Below, one piece after another: positions 11,861-24,974 of a stretch of DNA of 64,000 nt. Origin of the DNA: Tamarix chinensis. Taxonomy: Eukaryota; Streptophyta; Magnoliopsida; Caryophyllales; Tamaricaceae. Position 1 is the stretch's first letter; every line of letters starts with the position of its first letter. The translations under genes were made by a program, and so were the position numbers. The notes beneath the pieces are model-generated. The model was not told where the DNA came from and ran no database searches. It worked only from the letters and a program-made list of their open reading frames with translations. Location of the stretch: assembly GCA_030549775.1 (NCBI GenBank), contig CM060171.1, positions 6,285,265-6,349,264 on the forward strand, in the 5' to 3' direction.

Positions 11861-13090
11861 AGATTTGAACACGGGCAGCTTCTAATGCCCTAGGATGTAT
11901 TATTTTATGAGGCTGATTTAGGGATTAAATGCACGTTATTTGAGTGGTTTTCATATATGATGCAATATCGTCATATTTAAGCGGTTATCTTTATATGTAA
12001 TAATCACCCCATAAAATATTTTTAAAATTTACACCAAACTTGGTAGCTGAAGTTGTTAATAAATTGAAAAAAATTATGGAATTCAATCACTTGGTTTTGG
12101 GATAATATTTATATCAATGTAATGATGATTGTAATTGTAAAATATTCTGACATAATAAAATTACACATACTCTACAAGTGTAAATTTATACAACAGTAAT
12201 AGCTTCTTTATTGTTCGATCTCCCTTTCCATTTAAAGATCGTAGTGAATTTAATTTATAATTCAAGTATTTGGTTAAGGAACAAAATATAAATCAACTAA
12301 TAGTGAAAACTTGTGAAGTTATAATATACTTTCCTCGTACTATCACGCGTATGGTACAAAACGAAATCGGTGGATCCATGCACGGCTTCGTACGAAATTT
12401 TTAGCAGCTCATTGAAGTTGGTGGCTTGACGGACTACAGTTATAGTTTCTTTTATCGAACTCAATTGAATAGGGTTTATATCTATATATTTTAGATATTC
12501 ACGTTAAAGATGATGTCAGTGCTATAACATTTTTCCATCATACTATCATATGGTTATGATAAAGTATAGTCGGCCGATTGATTTTTAAAATTGTAATTTT
12601 TTTTTTATTTTTTTTTATGACAAGTTCATTGAGGTTTGTGGTACGGAAAAAAATGTTATATAAAATTAATAAGTTGTATATGAATTTAATGATTATTTAT
12701 ATAACAATTTTTTCTCATACTATCACGCGTATAATTAATTTAGCTCTATAATAATTTTTGGACATACTTTCGTTCTTTTTGCTTGGTGAGAGATGAAGAA
12801 TAAAAAAATTGAGAGGAGAACAGTAGGATGCAGGAGTGAAAGCAAGCGGGTATGAGTGAGGCAAAAGTGGAAGAAGAAGAAGAAGAAGAAGGTGAAACGT
12901 AACGGGCTTTAGCTTGCAAATTGCTTAGATAGTGTTTATTTTTCAAAAGCAGAAGGGTATTTTTGTAAAAGTACAGAATAATAAGTGCTCTGCAACAAAT
13001 TCAGATAAGTACTATTTACGCTCTCAGGAAAATTTTGTCGGTCTAATCAAGTACTGGGCTACTGGCTAGTGGTTCGGTACGTCAGTTCCG
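11861..13090. other. AT-rich spacer
   Basis: No gene recognised. The 15-mer TACTATCACGCGTAT occurs at 12338 and again at 12718, exactly 380 bp apart, inside otherwise diverged AT-rich sequence. A short GAA run lies near 12870-12890. Confidence 0.5.
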
Positions 13091-13240
13091 TAAGGGGGGC
13101 GGACAAAATCAAATTGAAACTGGTTGTGGTTGAGCCGTGAGCCGCCCAATTCACTAGCTCCAAGTCCAACCATCCAACTTGATTTTTGCAGCCTATTTTT
13201 CTTAATTTTTTGCGGTTCGGTATTTCTTTTTGACGACAAG
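13091..13240 (+). repeat. Dispersed repeat, copy 2
   Basis: Counterpart of 2071-2212 in the same orientation, with a few small insertions such as an extra TGTGG after ACTGGT. Open frames on both strands here do not correspond to the frame open in copy 1, which argues against coding constraint. Confidence 0.6.
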
Positions 13241-14999
13241 TTTTCTTTATGCTCTTTCATTTTCTTGCACTTCTCTAAACTATCTAAACAAATTTTAAAT
13301 AATAATAATAATAATAATCTATATAAACTGTTACTAGTTATTTTGTAGTCGATATTTTTGTCCGGTAATAGTTGAATCAACTGTTGAAACATGATACGGT
13401 AATAGATTGGAGCTTTAAAAAGTGAAAATAGATCACGGCCGTTAAAATAAGCATTTAATCTAGTGGAGCCTTAAATACAAAGAATAAGGAGGAAGAAATT
13501 TACCTACGGGGACCTTGGTAGGAAAACGAATGCTAAGATCGGTCGAGGTGACAATAGGGTCATCCGGGGTCCGGGCGTAGCCCATGAGGCTTGGATTATT
13601 TTTAGATTAGATTATTTGTAGATCATTTTTTTTTCAAGAGTTTGTTAGGTTTTGGTCAAGTTCTTTTATTATTTGGATTTGGATTGTTATAAAAACAAAT
13701 TTGTATCTGTAAGATTAGATTCGATTCATATTAAGATAGTTTATATTATTTCGAGTTAATTTAATGTGTCGGATCGGATTTGGGTCGAATTAGTTCGTGT
13801 TGGGATAATTTTAGATTCGGATTAACTTAATCGATCAAGACTTTTTGAATTTTGATGGATTAAGTCGGGTTTAGACCAAACTACTTCTAGATTGAAAGAC
13901 TTTAAATTTGGATAAAATTGAATATGGACCACTAAGAAAAATCCAAATCATCAATCTTATTAAAAAAACTATTAGGTTTGACTTTGAGTAAGTATGTAAT
14001 AAAAAAAATATATTATTAACTGTTATTTATTTATTATTATAATTTTTTAATGTTGTGATTTTAAACAAATAATAATAATAATAAAGTTATAATATTGTTG
14101 GTGAATAAGCATATAAATGATAAATGCACGAAAAATAAATAAAATTTATAAAACTATTTATTTGTAATAACTCTAAATAAATGATAAAATATCACCGATA
14201 AATTATAAATCTAATTTTATTAGATGGAGTTGATAGTAGGTTAAAATTAAATTAATTTGATATTAAATTTTGGATAGAATCAATGTACTAGTTCAACTTA
14301 GGTCGAATCAATTTTTTTTAAATTAATATCAATATTTAGGATAAGTTAGGATCCGATTTCAACAAGATCTCGCCAATAAATTTCTTGGAATATGAGTTTG
14401 GATTTTTGGGGGGGGGGGAGTGAAATTGTCACTACAGTCCAATATTCGAAGCTTGAAATTCCCTCCCTGCTCTGCTTCCTCCCCTACCGCAAAAAAGCAG
14501 AGATTCATCGAAGGTACCCAGATTCCAGCAAAAGTGGGCGGGGGTATGGAATCTTAGAATCAAATCATCGTGTCGGGGTACACGGTCCACGGGTCCGGTA
14601 AGCCAGACAAACAAATAAAGGACTAGTCACGTGAATCTTTCGAAAAGGCTGCGGTGGCGGAGGGTGTGAATCAATCGTGCACGTAATCTTCCTCCGATCC
14701 TTTTTTTTTTCTTTTTTCTTTAATACGTACGTAAATACATTTTACAATTTAAAATATTATCATTTCTTTTTTTATTCTCATATATCAGTCCCCAGCTCCC
14801 CATGCAACACTGTCGTGAACTTCGTGGGACCGTCGGACATGCACGTAGCACTCCGTAGGGGTAGCCCCACACAGAGAGGACAATAGATTTCGGATTCTGT
14901 ATGACAGGTTTAGATGGAGTTTTGATTTATATATATCTTAATAGATTTAGATTTAAATCTAGGAGTTCTAGATCTAATTTTAGTCTGAAGTTGATCCGT
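13241..14999. other. Spacer with low-copy GC patch
   Basis: No gene recognised. It contains AAT/TAA runs near 13301-13318 and 14069-14084, a run of ten G at 14409-14418 and a more GC-rich patch at about 14390-14880. Open frames in the patch are short, occur on both strands and have no recognisable motif. Confidence 0.5.
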
Positions 15000-15450
15000 C
15001 AGGTCCGTTTAATATATATATATATATATATATGTAAATATATAATAATATTATATTTGTCATTATTATTGTAATATTATTTAATCTTTTTATTTATTTG
15101 TTTTTTTAATTTTTTTATATATTTATGTTATAAGCAATATGTACATATTATATTTTAAAAGCATTAAAACACTATTTAAAAAGTTAATGTAACTATTTTA
15201 ATATATTTATTTTTTTAATTGGATGATTTTTTTAATAAAAAATACATATTAAATTATATAAAACATAAATATATTTATATTTATATAGATTATTATTATT
15301 ATATTTCAAAAATAGTTGGATTCATTTAAGATCCGTTTAAAACCCATTTACCTGATAGATCCTGTGAATTTGTGTCTAGATTTAAATTTTTGAGATCCAA
15401 CGAATCTGAATTTGGCTGGACTCGACCGAAATCCAATTTATTATTATCCC
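15000..15450 (+). repeat. Dispersed AT-rich repeat, copy 1
   Basis: Resembles 47140-47545 in the same orientation. Shared landmarks are TTATATAAAA-ATAAATATATT, AAGATCCGTTTA, GATCTAGTGG/GATCCTGTG-like text and a right end rich in CCNATTATCA-like words. An (AT)n run lies at about 15008-15032. Possibly a degenerate non-autonomous transposon. Borders are uncertain. Confidence 0.45.
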
Positions 15451-17886
15451 TAGCCGCACGTCTCCCACGAGCCCGCTTCAACCGGGTTTATTACTTATTT
15501 ATAGTAGTAGTATATAGTATATACTAATAGATACAAATTAATTGGGTCCGAGTGCCGCCGATACCCGTGGCCGTCTCGGCACCGAAAGGGCGATGAATAA
15601 TCGGCAGCTAAAAAAGTATCGTACGTTTATTCTTGTCCTTCCTTTAATTAAAATCCATGACTCATATGTTAGTCATTCCTGAGTCAGATTTTGGTAGTGT
15701 TTCTCTCCTCGGTCACCTCGTTTATTTAGCTCATCCGTTTATAGCAACATATGTGGACCCTTCTGTGTGTTCGGTGACTCCTGAGTCCTGATGCATTAGG
15801 CATTCCTGCTTTTTTTTTTCTTTTTTTAAATTTTCCGTTGAGTCGTACGGTATTAAACTTGGCAGCGGCCGAAGCCATAACCTTAGTACGTAGCTGAGAT
15901 TACAAACTTGGAGAAATAAAATTTTAGGTTTGGATATCTCTTTATTTAATACTCTTCTTTTCGAACACCCAAGTTCCCCCCATCCCCTTGTTGCTGGGGA
16001 GTGTTCATTATTGGTAAGTATTGGCTCAATGAAAAGTCGATTAAATTTCAATTATTAACCGCCTATGTAACATAATTACCAATTATCTAACTGAGTATGT
16101 AATTTTAAAGCCACGAGTCTTGAAAATAATTTAAATTGAAGTATTTTTTTTTTATGGGTCGTACAAATTTCGTTAATAATTACCTCATTTTTTTAATTAA
16201 CAAAAAAAAAGAGAGGCTAAAAATCAAAGCCACCAACGTCGAAAGGGATCAAAAAAGTCAATTCAAAACTTGAATATCCACTTCACTGAAATGAGACTAG
16301 ACTCGGAGAGACTTCATTATCATAATTCATACATGAGGCATCACTGATGATGAATCCCATTTGTTGACGTAAGTAAACGCACCGATCAATCGTCTTCGAT
16401 GACCGCAACACAGTTTGAATTACTGAACTTTATCTGACAGGGTCATGAATTCCATGCCGCGGGATCTTCTCCCTGTGATAATACTTGGCATGGCGTACAG
16501 CAGATAAGCGATACTGTCGTTTTTATGGACCCGTATAAATTCATTCAGGTAATATTAGCCAATAGGATATTATTTTAGTGTATATTAGTCAATAAGATTA
16601 GAATTTTCTTTAACGTGCAGTGCTATTTTCTTCGTTGAAGTTTCGTTAGCTTAAAAAAAAATTTAAATTAATATTTTTTTATGTTTATCTATATCTTTTT
16701 CTTTTTCTTTTTCTTTTTCTAGGTAATCATTAACTTGTTAATTTTTAATGAATAATATAATTATCATACCGACTGTATATTTATTAGCTCCTAAAATACC
16801 ATATAAATTTTATTTTAAAAAAAAGATCTTTTAGAAACGGAAGGAGTATAACTTATTATATGTTAAATAAACAAATGTTTATTTATTTACTGCAACATCC
16901 TATATGAAATTCTACCGCAACAATTCTCCTTTTATTGGAAGAAGAACAATGCCAACTTCATTTAATAGGGCAATAATTATTCTCCTTTTATTTTTAAATG
17001 AAATTTTTTTAGCAATTTATATAATACTATTTTAGAAGATAATAAAAATATATATTGTAATAATATGATAAGTGATATATATAAGAAGAATGATAAAAAA
17101 AATAAGAATAAAAATATAAAGTAAGCATTAACTTTCATATTAAAAACTTTTATTTTGGAAACAAAATAAATTAAAAAAAATTCCTTTCAACAATGGATAG
17201 TGTAATTAATTGAGAGTTCCCGATCCATCAACTAGTGGTAATTAATCAAGGGTCTGTGCTTTTATATGAAACATCATGTTACGTCATGCTAGGATATACT
17301 CTAACTTTCTAAGCATAATGATATATATATATATTTTGGCTATTTTTTTTTTTATCAAGCATGTTGTGGAGTGTTAATTCATAGGTTTTAGTATTTTAGA
17401 TAAGGTATTATGTTGAGGTTTGAATCTTGGTGATTTTGAGCTTCGGTGTGCTTTGGCCAATTAATCACTTATTCTCTCAATCATTCAATTGCTCGTTAAA
17501 ACTCTCATAATTTCAAATGTTAAGTTTTTATTGAAAAGTATTCATTACTCACTTCTCTTAACTAAAATTGCTCTATAACTGTAATATATTATATTATTTA
17601 TAGCTAGATTACATCTCATCCAAAGTTCTACATTTTCATATCTCAATCTTTTGGTGAGAATCAATTGTAATCACAACTACCTTTACAAAATTCACTACAA
17701 ATTAATGGGCTAGTGATTGTTTCCCTATCGTTCTTGAGAGATTCTTGTTGAAAGTCTACAAAAGATAAATAGGTCAAGTGGTAAATAATCTCTTAGAGGG
17801 TCTTTGAGATTTTAGGCTTATAAATTGGGATAAGAGTAATTATCAATAAAAACATGTCACTTGTTCAAAATCCAAAAGGAGATACA
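15451..17886. other. Spacer left of the CACTA element
   Basis: No gene recognised. GC-richer unique patches lie at about 15460-15600 and 16240-16550. The second holds a nested inverted repeat, CCATGCC (16452) with GGCATGG (16487) around GGGA/TCCC. A CTTTTT microsatellite lies near 16695-16720. From about 17690 to 17886 the text could be an old LTR into which the CACTA element inserted. That reading is weak. Confidence 0.45.
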
Positions 17887-20037
17887 CACTACCACGGAAA
17901 GGGGTTTTAATAACGGTTATTTTATAGTTTTAATAACGGTTTTCAACCGTTATTGAATCGCTCGTTATTAAATCTTTAATAACGGTTCACAACCGTCATG
18001 AAAAATACACAAAAACCCGCGAATATGTGCGTAAACTTCATATTTAATAACGGTTTTTACTTAAAAACCGTTATTAAAACTCCAGTTTTTAATAACGGTT
18101 CTGATGAAAACCGTTATTAAAACGTAGGTTTTAATAACTGTTCTTATGAAAACCGTTATTAAAACTCCACTTTTTTTTTGCAGTTTTGTTCCTGCCCACA
18201 TACACAGTTACCAAATCTGTATGTTAAAACAATTACCAAATCTGCAATGTAAAACAACATCAATTCATACCAAATCTGCAATCACACCATAATTTCAATC
18301 AATCTATAATTGGTATGCATGCCTCAATACACCAACTATACTTGCAATAAAATTAGTGGGCATACCACAACTTGGTAGCTCTACACCCCAAAGTAAAGAG
18401 TTCACATATCTAGGCTGGTAGACGAAATACAAACCTAAAAATGCATGTAGAATATATAGATCGCTACCGAATGAATGAGTGCACGTGCTTGGCCTCTAAC
18501 TTCATCAATTTGATCAACATTATATTGCTGGCCTCGTGCATAGTCATCGGTGAAAAACTACAACACCCATGTTTCAATTAATATACAGTTAGCCATTAGG
18601 TATGTCATGATTCATTAATAGAAAAATATGGAAAAGCAAACATACATGGCTTGGATCTATGTTGACCAATCTATTCTAGACTATAAGATCCATTGCTCGT
18701 CTTCTTCACTTGAACCCTTAAAAACTTCAATTTCATCATCATCATCTAAGTTCCTTTGTCTCGAAGATCTTCAATTTTGGAGGTACCTAAAGCTCTTATC
18801 TCATCCATAATTACAATAAAGAGATAAACAATAGAGGAAAAACAATTTTGATAAAAGTAAAAACTAAAATAAATGAAAACATGTATTACCCTACATACAA
18901 AATAATACAAAGGTAGGAAACATATGTTACCACTATAATCAAGAGGTTATATAACACCATCATACCCTAAATTAAATGTTCAATTTGTAAAAAAGGCCTT
19001 AAAAAGGTTGTATCACAAAAAAACCTAAATTTAGAGGCCAAAACGGCCTTTTTTGGGCTCCGATATTGGCCAAACCTGCTCCGTCAATTTGCCACGTCGT
19101 AGATCTCGAAAAAATACCCAAAATACCCTCCTAGATTACCTAAATCTGAGGTCGTATGAAAAAGTTATGACCCTCCAAAGTTTACAGTTGAATCTAGCTC
19201 TAAATAACCTCAATAATGTCTTCTCTTTTGTTTATTATGGTTTTAGCTCTAAATAATGTTGAATCTATATTATCCATACAAACAAATACAAAAATAATAT
19301 GTAAAGCTCTCGGCCAACACATGCATTTGTTAATATATAACAATAACGCAACAAATTCAACAACAAACAGCAAAATTTTCAGCCAACACATTCAACAACA
19401 CATTTTCGAACGAAACCCTGGCGACAGACATGCATTTATATAAGTAGATAAAAAGTTATGAGAGGAAGAACAAACACATACATAAAGTGAGCTAGCTACA
19501 AACACGACGGTCAGAATGTTGAGAGAGGCAAGGGCTTCAAACACGACAGAGGATGAAGGTGCAAGTGCCAGCTAGCTTCGGAACAATAGCAGAGGTGTGG
19601 CGGTGCGAGGGTTTCCTTTACTTGAGAGGAGCCTGGTGGTGCGAGTTGGCGGTGCGAGGGTTTTCAAGGAGAAGGAAGGAGAGCAAGAGAACGAAAGTGC
19701 AGAGAGTCTGAAAATTTTGGCACGAAACAGAACCGAGCGAGAAATAAAAGTTTGATTTTGGGGTTTTAATAACGGTTCCTGGAAGAACCGTCATTAAAAG
19801 CTTCTGACTTTTGACAACGGTTCTAATATAAACCGTTATTAAATCCTCTTTTAATAACGGTTTATATAAAACCGTTATTAAAATATCCGTCCAAATTTTA
19901 ACGTTGCCCTTTTAATAAAGGTTTTTAACTAGAACCGTTATCAAAACTTCCCGCCGATTAATTTTCACGCGTTTGACAACGGTTTTCGAACTACCGTTAT
20001 TAATGTCCCATTATTATTTCCCGTGTTTGTAGTAGTG
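17887..20037. mobile_element. Non-autonomous CACTA (En/Spm-type) transposon
   Basis: 2,151 bp. The left end is CACTACCACGGAAAGGGG. The right end, read inward, is CACTACTACAAACACGGG. Both are flanked by ACA (17884-17886, 20038-20040), the 3-bp duplication expected for CACTA elements. Both subterminal regions (17910-18170, 19760-20000) are packed with direct and inverted copies of TTTAATAACGGTT / AACCGTTATTAAA, the usual place for transposase-binding repeats. No transposase domain is evident. Short exon-like stretches are readable on minus (for example 18465-18557, and an acidic stretch near 18700-18740). They may be relics of a second CACTA gene or captured sequence. Confidence 0.9.
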
Positions 20038-20040
20038 ACA

Positions 20041-21654
20041 TTTTGGTAGTGAATGTAAATAGTAATTTTCTCTTGAACCACTATATGTAGTGTGTAACAT
20101 TTTTATTTAAAATTTTCTTTTTGTTAAACCCTATTCACCCCTTCTAGGTTTATTTTAATTATTTTATATGATAAGTTAATGGTAATGCAAGTGGAAGTAT
20201 AATGTTGATAGTAGACCAAGCATTACATTGTTGTGCTAAATGTTGAATAGGTGTTTAAAATGACATTAATATTTAAAGTGGAAAATCACGTGAGTTAAGA
20301 CCGAGTTGTACCAATATGTTTTTCCTACTAGATTGTTGTGGTACTTGAGTGGCTTGGTTATTACAATAACCAAACAAATTATATTTTTCTTAGGTTGTTA
20401 GGGTACCCATCATTACTGGTTGTTACAATAACTATAGTGACTCTAGATCTTCTCAACATTGGCTATTCCATCAACTTATAGGGGGATGAAACAACGTTAG
20501 CAACAATATAGATCCATATTCAAAATGTCAGGTTTATTTAACATCAACAATAAATCCAAAATTTTAGATCTTTCAACAAATAATTGATTTTTTTTATAAA
20601 TATATATATCATACCTAAAATTGAAATCAATAAGCCCTAACTTAATAAATTATGCATACTCCTAATTGAATGGCGATAGATCTAAATGCAAACCATGAAC
20701 TTAACCAAAACCATGAACTGAACAAAAAGATCCCGTGACATTAAAATATGAGTTTTTAGATTTGGAGCCAAACATATCTACATTTGCATTTTAGATTTGA
20801 ACCTTACCTCAAATGCTCAATTTAAGCAGACAAATCCCCATACTTAGATTGAGCAACTTGAGTTGACTACAAAATTATTTCATACTAATATCAAATGATT
20901 CACAATGAATCGTTACTTACAAAAAATATATCAACTGAAAGTCAAAAAGATTGAGTACGATAGGGAGGGGATTTAAAGGAGGATAAATTTTAATTGGTGC
21001 TTGGTGATTATACCCGCACAAAAAAAAAGAGTAGCTAAGAACAAAGGGTGACTAATGGTGATATTGTTGTGCACCACAACCTTTCATCACCTTCTAGCCT
21101 CGACTAAGTTATTTGCACCAAATTCCTATTAGATTAACACAAATGGCATGGGTAATTGCAAATTGACAAAATCAAGCGTAAATCAAATGAAAAATCAAAA
21201 AGAGTACATCCTTTATGAATAAAAGATGAGGCAAGAAAGGGGAAGTCATGAAGATATGGAATTGGGAAGGAAAATTAATGGGAGAGGTAGAGTTTGGACG
21301 TAGGGCACCTAGTTGCGGTATTGTGGATTGATAGAAAATTTTACCTAACGTTATTGTGAAATGAAATTATATGGTAAGTGTCATGAAAGAGCCAACAATT
21401 TAGACAAAAATTAGATAACTGTTTCTATGATGAACCATAAGCAATATTTTTTTGAATCATGTTTGTAGAACAACCATTCAAACTAGATTTCTTTCCTATG
21501 TAGTTATTTTCCAAAGTATATTGACTCAACAACACTATGTCCACATTAAGTAACTCGTATACATGAAAATACTTATATATAGAACTATACAAATACACCA
21601 AGTGAAAGATGTGCATTCATATTTTATATAATAAATACTACAAAAATATCTAAT
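20041..21654. other. AT-rich spacer between CACTA and LTR F
   Basis: No gene recognised. The first 120 bp contain the phrase CCCTATTCACCCCTTCTAGG, which resembles text found near copia-type leader regions. With no tRNA primer site or protein domain I leave it as spacer. Confidence 0.4.
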
Positions 21655-24600
21655 TTTAATATCCTATTTTTATAAACCCTAATTATAAAACTAAAAATTA
21701 TGTATAATAAGTTATAATAATTATTATAGGATGCTTTGCATTAAATGTATTATTTGTTTGTATATTATCATGGCATATTATATACCTAAATTTAGTTAGG
21801 TTAAAATTTGGATAGAATGTGGGTTATGAGTTTTAAGCATAGTTGGAACCCTGACATGTATCTGTTTTACTGAAAAATCCTAAGCTAACGGGTGTCTTTT
21901 CCTATTCGGTTTATCTAACTAGCATCCTACCCTATTATGATCTTATTTTCTGTATGTATACCCCACCTCCTCTTGCCCAACGTAAATTTCTTTTTCATGC
22001 CATAATTTCCTTCACATCAGCTTTTCCTGTGTTTCCCTTTCCATATCTTGCTAGACTTGCTCCATTAACATCATCCTCCTCTTAATTTTGATACTTTGAT
22101 TTAGCTGAATCAACCATATTCTTTTCTCATCTTTTTCTCCCTTCTCCCTATCTCTAGTTCTCGTTTGAACTAGCACCACCCACCATCATCAACCATCGCC
22201 ACAACACCTCACCACCAAGAACCACCATTTTCCCCTATAAACCATGAGTACCACCTCCCCATTAGTTACCCTCATCATTCCCCAACCATCATCGCCTTAA
22301 ATGATTTCTTTGTTTTCTCCCATTTTACTTGTTTCATCTTTTGTTGAGGCACGATCGTGCATCCCTCGCATACTCCAATCATACCTCTTTCGCACAACAC
22401 ACCCATGACCCTCGCATAGCCTATGTGCTTCTGTTCTCCTTTTTTTTACTTGTACGCTCATGCAACCCTCGCACAAGCCATACTCTTCTCTCCTCATTTT
22501 CTCCTCACACCCATGAATTCTTGTCCTCCTCATCTCGTGCATGTGTTGCATGTAATATCGTGCCTTCAATATTTTTCTTGCACTACCATGATTGTCCCGT
22601 GCATTCTTCAACCATCTTACCCTTGCATAAACCAGTGACGATGCATCCTTCTTTGTTGCGATAAGAATTGCTAGTCCTCCCTTCCTTAGTAATGGCAACA
22701 TGTACCATTGCTCCCCTCTTATGCACAGGTAGCAAGTGTCATTCCTCCCCTACCCCACGTTACCTTGAGCCATTGCTCCCTTAATACATTATTACCTCAC
22801 GTAGCTTCCTTTGCCCTGGTTATTTATTAATCCTTTTCTCAAGTTGGTTTAGTTAATTCTAGTTATTACTATGTTATATTATATGCTAATATATGTGTTG
22901 TTGGGTATTGATTTCATAGGTAACCTTTGAGGTATCATGGAGAAGATGATAGTTTGTGCTTTTGTGAAGCTTAGATTTAGATAAATCCAATCACTCTTGA
23001 GATAATAGAATTTATATGCAAGCACAATAGGCTGTTCAAAGCTAGTATCATGTTAGGGTGTTATATCATGTAAATGTTATGAAATACATGATCATATGAT
23101 AATATGCTTTTAAATATTTAGTACGTACATTCAACTTATTGTTACTTATGACTTATATGCATGTGTAATTTGTTAATCGGTAATGAATTTATGCATAGGG
23201 TTTTGCTAGTGCTTGACCTTACATGAATATTATGTTTATGGTGTATTAAAAGTTCTATGAATATCATTCCATATGTAGCTAGAGTTGTCATAAATAGTAT
23301 GAAAGTATGTACGTAATTACTATCTGTATGTTCTAGGGTAGAAATGCTCCCTTATGTACACAATGATTATGCTAAAAATATGTATGTATGTGTTGCATAT
23401 AATATATGACATGTTAGAAACACATGATTAGGATTTGTACACATAAATTGCTAGTTCTAAAAATTACATACATACTAAAATATGGTAAATTATTATCTCT
23501 TAGAATTTTCATGAAAAATTGTCATATTAATAATGTTGGTATGAAATTGGGTGGTAATAGTGAAATTTAGGTTTTGAGGTCATTTTGGTCATTTTTAACC
23601 TAATGTGCCAAACGTGAATAAATATACATAGGATGGCCTTAGACTTTTGATAGATTGACTTTAGTATTGAATTTGTTTTTGACATAAAATGATGACCTTA
23701 ATGTTTACTCTAATAATTAGAAATAAAGGAAAAATATTTAAGTATGGAAATTATAATTATTATGCAATATGTGATATATGTGATCACCTTATAAAATATA
23801 AATACTTAAAGTAGCAGGCCTTGAGTCCGGAAATGGTTACTCTCTAGAATTATCATCACTACAAACGAGGAAGGTGCCAAATATTTTTTTAGTTCACCAA
23901 TGTGCTATTATACCATAACAAGGCCCTAGTCTACTCTATAGATGACCTATGGGGCTTATTAGGATATCGATACTTAAGGATTAAGTATCCTAGATTTGGA
24001 GGATACTATATCGCCTTATGCACCTATATGATCAAAGTGTTGTTATACCTCTAGATTGGATGGTTGAGAGGGTACCATAAGGCCTTGTGGCTGGTATGAT
24101 TGATCTACTTTTATATCTCTAGGTTATTATTTTACGCCCTCGAGTAATTAAAAATAGAAGTAACTATTGTGTAAGAATTTCAAAAGGAGTGGTGTGGTTG
24201 TGGTTTGGTAATTGCATTTATACACTACTTGGATTTGTTTATTTGGTAGTTTACTCAACGCCCTACCTTTGGTATTTGAAATTGATTTAATTTGTTAGCT
24301 ATGGCCATGGATTTTTATATGGATATTGTGTACTTTGAGATGATGTGAAGTAGTTAAGTATGCTACACTACTAAGCAGGAGACTTTGATATTATATATAT
24401 ATTAACCCATAATTAATGTATATTGTTATAGTATGTGCTTTGAACTTATTTTCGGATTATATTGTGTGATTATGTGAAATGTGAGCATGATACCTCTTGC
24501 GAGGTATTGTGATTTACTTAATATAAGAAAGTCGTACTAATACTACATTTGCATATGATTTTGTGAAAGCCATGGAGTGACACAAAGCGTATAAGAGCAG

Positions 24601-24974
24601 TAATGATAAGTAGAACCCCTAGGAAGAGGTTCAATTCTGATAATGGGCTTATTGGCCTAAGAGTTAGGGCAAACCGGTATTATAACTTTTGGTGATAGGT
24701 TTCATTATGATTGATCTTCCTTTGAACTTTTATATTCCTTATGTATTTTGATTTTCATGGTAGTAAAAAGACTATTTATTTATAATTTTTATCTATGTTG
24801 TTATCTCTTATTTCCACTACTTATTTTAGACATGACTTATTTTAAGTTTTAACACTTAACATAAGAAATGTGAGGGAAACGAACTTATGATAAATGTGTC
24901 CCCAACATCTATTATTTTTATAATTAATACTTTTACAAAATAAATTTTTTAAGTTGTAAATTAGGGGCATTATA
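21655..24974 (+). mobile_element. Giant LTR family, copy F (old, degraded)
   Basis: The 5' end (TTTAATATCCTATTTTTATA) aligns by eye with the sense 5' end of copy A (TGTCATACCCTGTTTTTCA). The 3' end (AGGGGCATTATA) matches the family's GGGGTGTTACA-like terminus. Between them are a pyrimidine-rich tract (about 21960-22800) and a GGAGGATACTATATCGCC repeat block (about 23985-24100) with nearby CTCGAG as in A and E. The region equivalent to the first dyad (about 24510-24545) has lost its left arm. No matching target duplication was found (CTAAT before, GTAGC after), so the borders are approximate. Confidence 0.55.

Noticed and set aside
18304..18557. A longer minus-strand coding region in the CACTA element
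   Set aside because: On rechecking the frame it closes near 18435. Only about 30 codons between an AG and a GT remain exon-like, too little to call a gene.
20090..20160. CCCTATTCACCCCTTCTAGG as evidence of a copia element around the CACTA insertion
   Set aside because: A single phrase without LTR ends, primer site or pol domain.
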